Shown here: positions 63,656-64,000 of the stretch, in pieces | Position numbering within the stretch: position 1 is the first letter of the stretch | Layout: each line of letters starts with the position of its first letter | Assembly (NCBI GenBank): GCA_006969905.1 | Contig: CP030887.1 | Location: 3,274,730-3,338,729 of the forward strand | Origin: Balneolaceae bacterium | Lineage (GTDB): Bacteria; Bacteroidota; Rhodothermia; Balneolales; Balneolaceae | Reading direction: 5' to 3' | Length of the DNA: 64,000 nt | Notes under the pieces: generated by a model | What the model was told of the DNA's origin: nothing | Databases searched by the model: none | The model's input: only the letters and a program-made list of their open reading frames with translations | Position numbers and translations under genes: made by a program

Positions 63656-64000
63656 ATGAAAACAACCTTGTTAGTTTTATTACTTACCGTTGCTTCAGGT
63701 TTTTCAGTTGTGGCTCAGGATTATTTAGTGATTCCTATCTCGCAGCTTAATCCCGAAAAATACTCTGTTGATTCAGATGACGAACAATGGGATATGCAAA
63801 CAATACCAAGAGTTGATGCTACGGTGTATGAGCGGGTTTTGAATGACAGCATCCCTCATATAAAGGCCATTAGTAACAATTCTGCGTCAGGTTGGAGATA
63901 CAATATTGATGTTGACCCTAAGGAATATCCTATTGTAGAATGGCAATGGAAAGTTGACGGAGTTGTAAAAGACGGTGATATGACAAAGAAAAGTGGCGAT
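63656..64000 (+). CDS. DUF3047 exported protein, N-terminal part (runs off the right edge)
   Basis: 115 codons are visible. A signal peptide (MKTTLLVLLLTVASGFSVVAQ) is followed by a region ending YPIVEWQWKVDGVVKDGD and TKKSGDD-like sequence, which matches the start of DUF3047, a family of secreted beta-sandwich proteins of unknown role. The rest lies beyond the window. Confidence 0.75.
   Translation, partial: MKTTLLVLLLTVASGFSVVAQDYLVIPISQLNPEKYSVDSDDEQWDMQTIPRVDATVYERVLNDSIPHIKAISNNSASGWRYNIDVDPKEYPIVEWQWKVDGVVKDGDMTKKSGD

Noticed and set aside
1-64000. CRISPR arrays, insertion sequences or rRNA genes
   Set aside because: No regularly spaced direct repeats, transposase motifs or rRNA-like sequence were seen.

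Overview
The window looks like chromosome from a Bacteroidota-related bacterium, most likely Balneolota (relatives of Balneola or Gracilimonas); this placement is inference. Supporting signs are a type IX secretion sorting domain of the NPFNP type, a TonB receptor with a CarboxypepD_reg-like N-domain, two tricorn-like S41 proteases, a VC_2705/DUF4212 symporter pair, a B12-dependent ribonucleotide reductase, promoter-like TAnnTTTG boxes and moderate-to-low GC. There is no rRNA, CRISPR array, integrase or transposase. One tRNA gene (Asn) is present.

Left third, minus strand. A tight six-gene block (1-9012) encodes two tandem fibre-like VGIGT-repeat proteins, a membrane-anchored OmpH/Skp-like protein, a lipoprotein, a 1782-residue RHS/PKD surface protein and the start of another exported protein. 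Upstream of it on the same strand lies a type IV pilus/type II secretion-like cluster (9287-16036): short assembly ATPase, secretin, PilM-PilN fusion, PilO, PilP, one pilin and a prepilin peptidase. No PilC/GspF platform protein is encoded in it. Next come a degenerate tRNA-Asn copy with its own terminator, a GIY-YIG nuclease gene and an intact tRNA-Asn gene. A cytochrome c maturation operon follows (ccmC, ccmD-like, ccmE, ccmF, a DUF5683-like gene, truA); its CcmE has cysteine where heme-binding histidine is usual.

Middle (22.9-39.9 kb). Genes here are a PH-domain protein, a TonB receptor, dipeptidyl peptidase IV, an operon of an ArsC/Spx-like protein, DUF3108 and dUTPase, a lipoprotein, a chain of small protein, biotinyl-domain protein and MurA, then RNase G/E, HslV-HslU, a C-terminal processing protease and DoxX.

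Right part (39.9-64 kb). Two tricorn-like proteases, a CPBP protease, DUF1801, a U32-family protein translationally coupled to a ferredoxin, the symporter pair, DUF3095, a GNAT enzyme, a T9SS-tagged deacetylase-like protein, several lipoproteins and NrdJ. Upstream of nrdJ is a roughly 0.7-kb gene-free, extremely AT-rich stretch with three consensus and several near-consensus DnaA boxes. It is either an oriC candidate or a DnaA-controlled nrdJ promoter. The genes to its right point away from it, and the last one (DUF3047) runs off the window.

Most promising for follow-up: the DnaA-box/AT-rich locus, the tRNA-Asn remnant with the GIY-YIG gene, the CcmE cysteine variant, and the export operon beside a pilus-like machine that lacks its platform protein.
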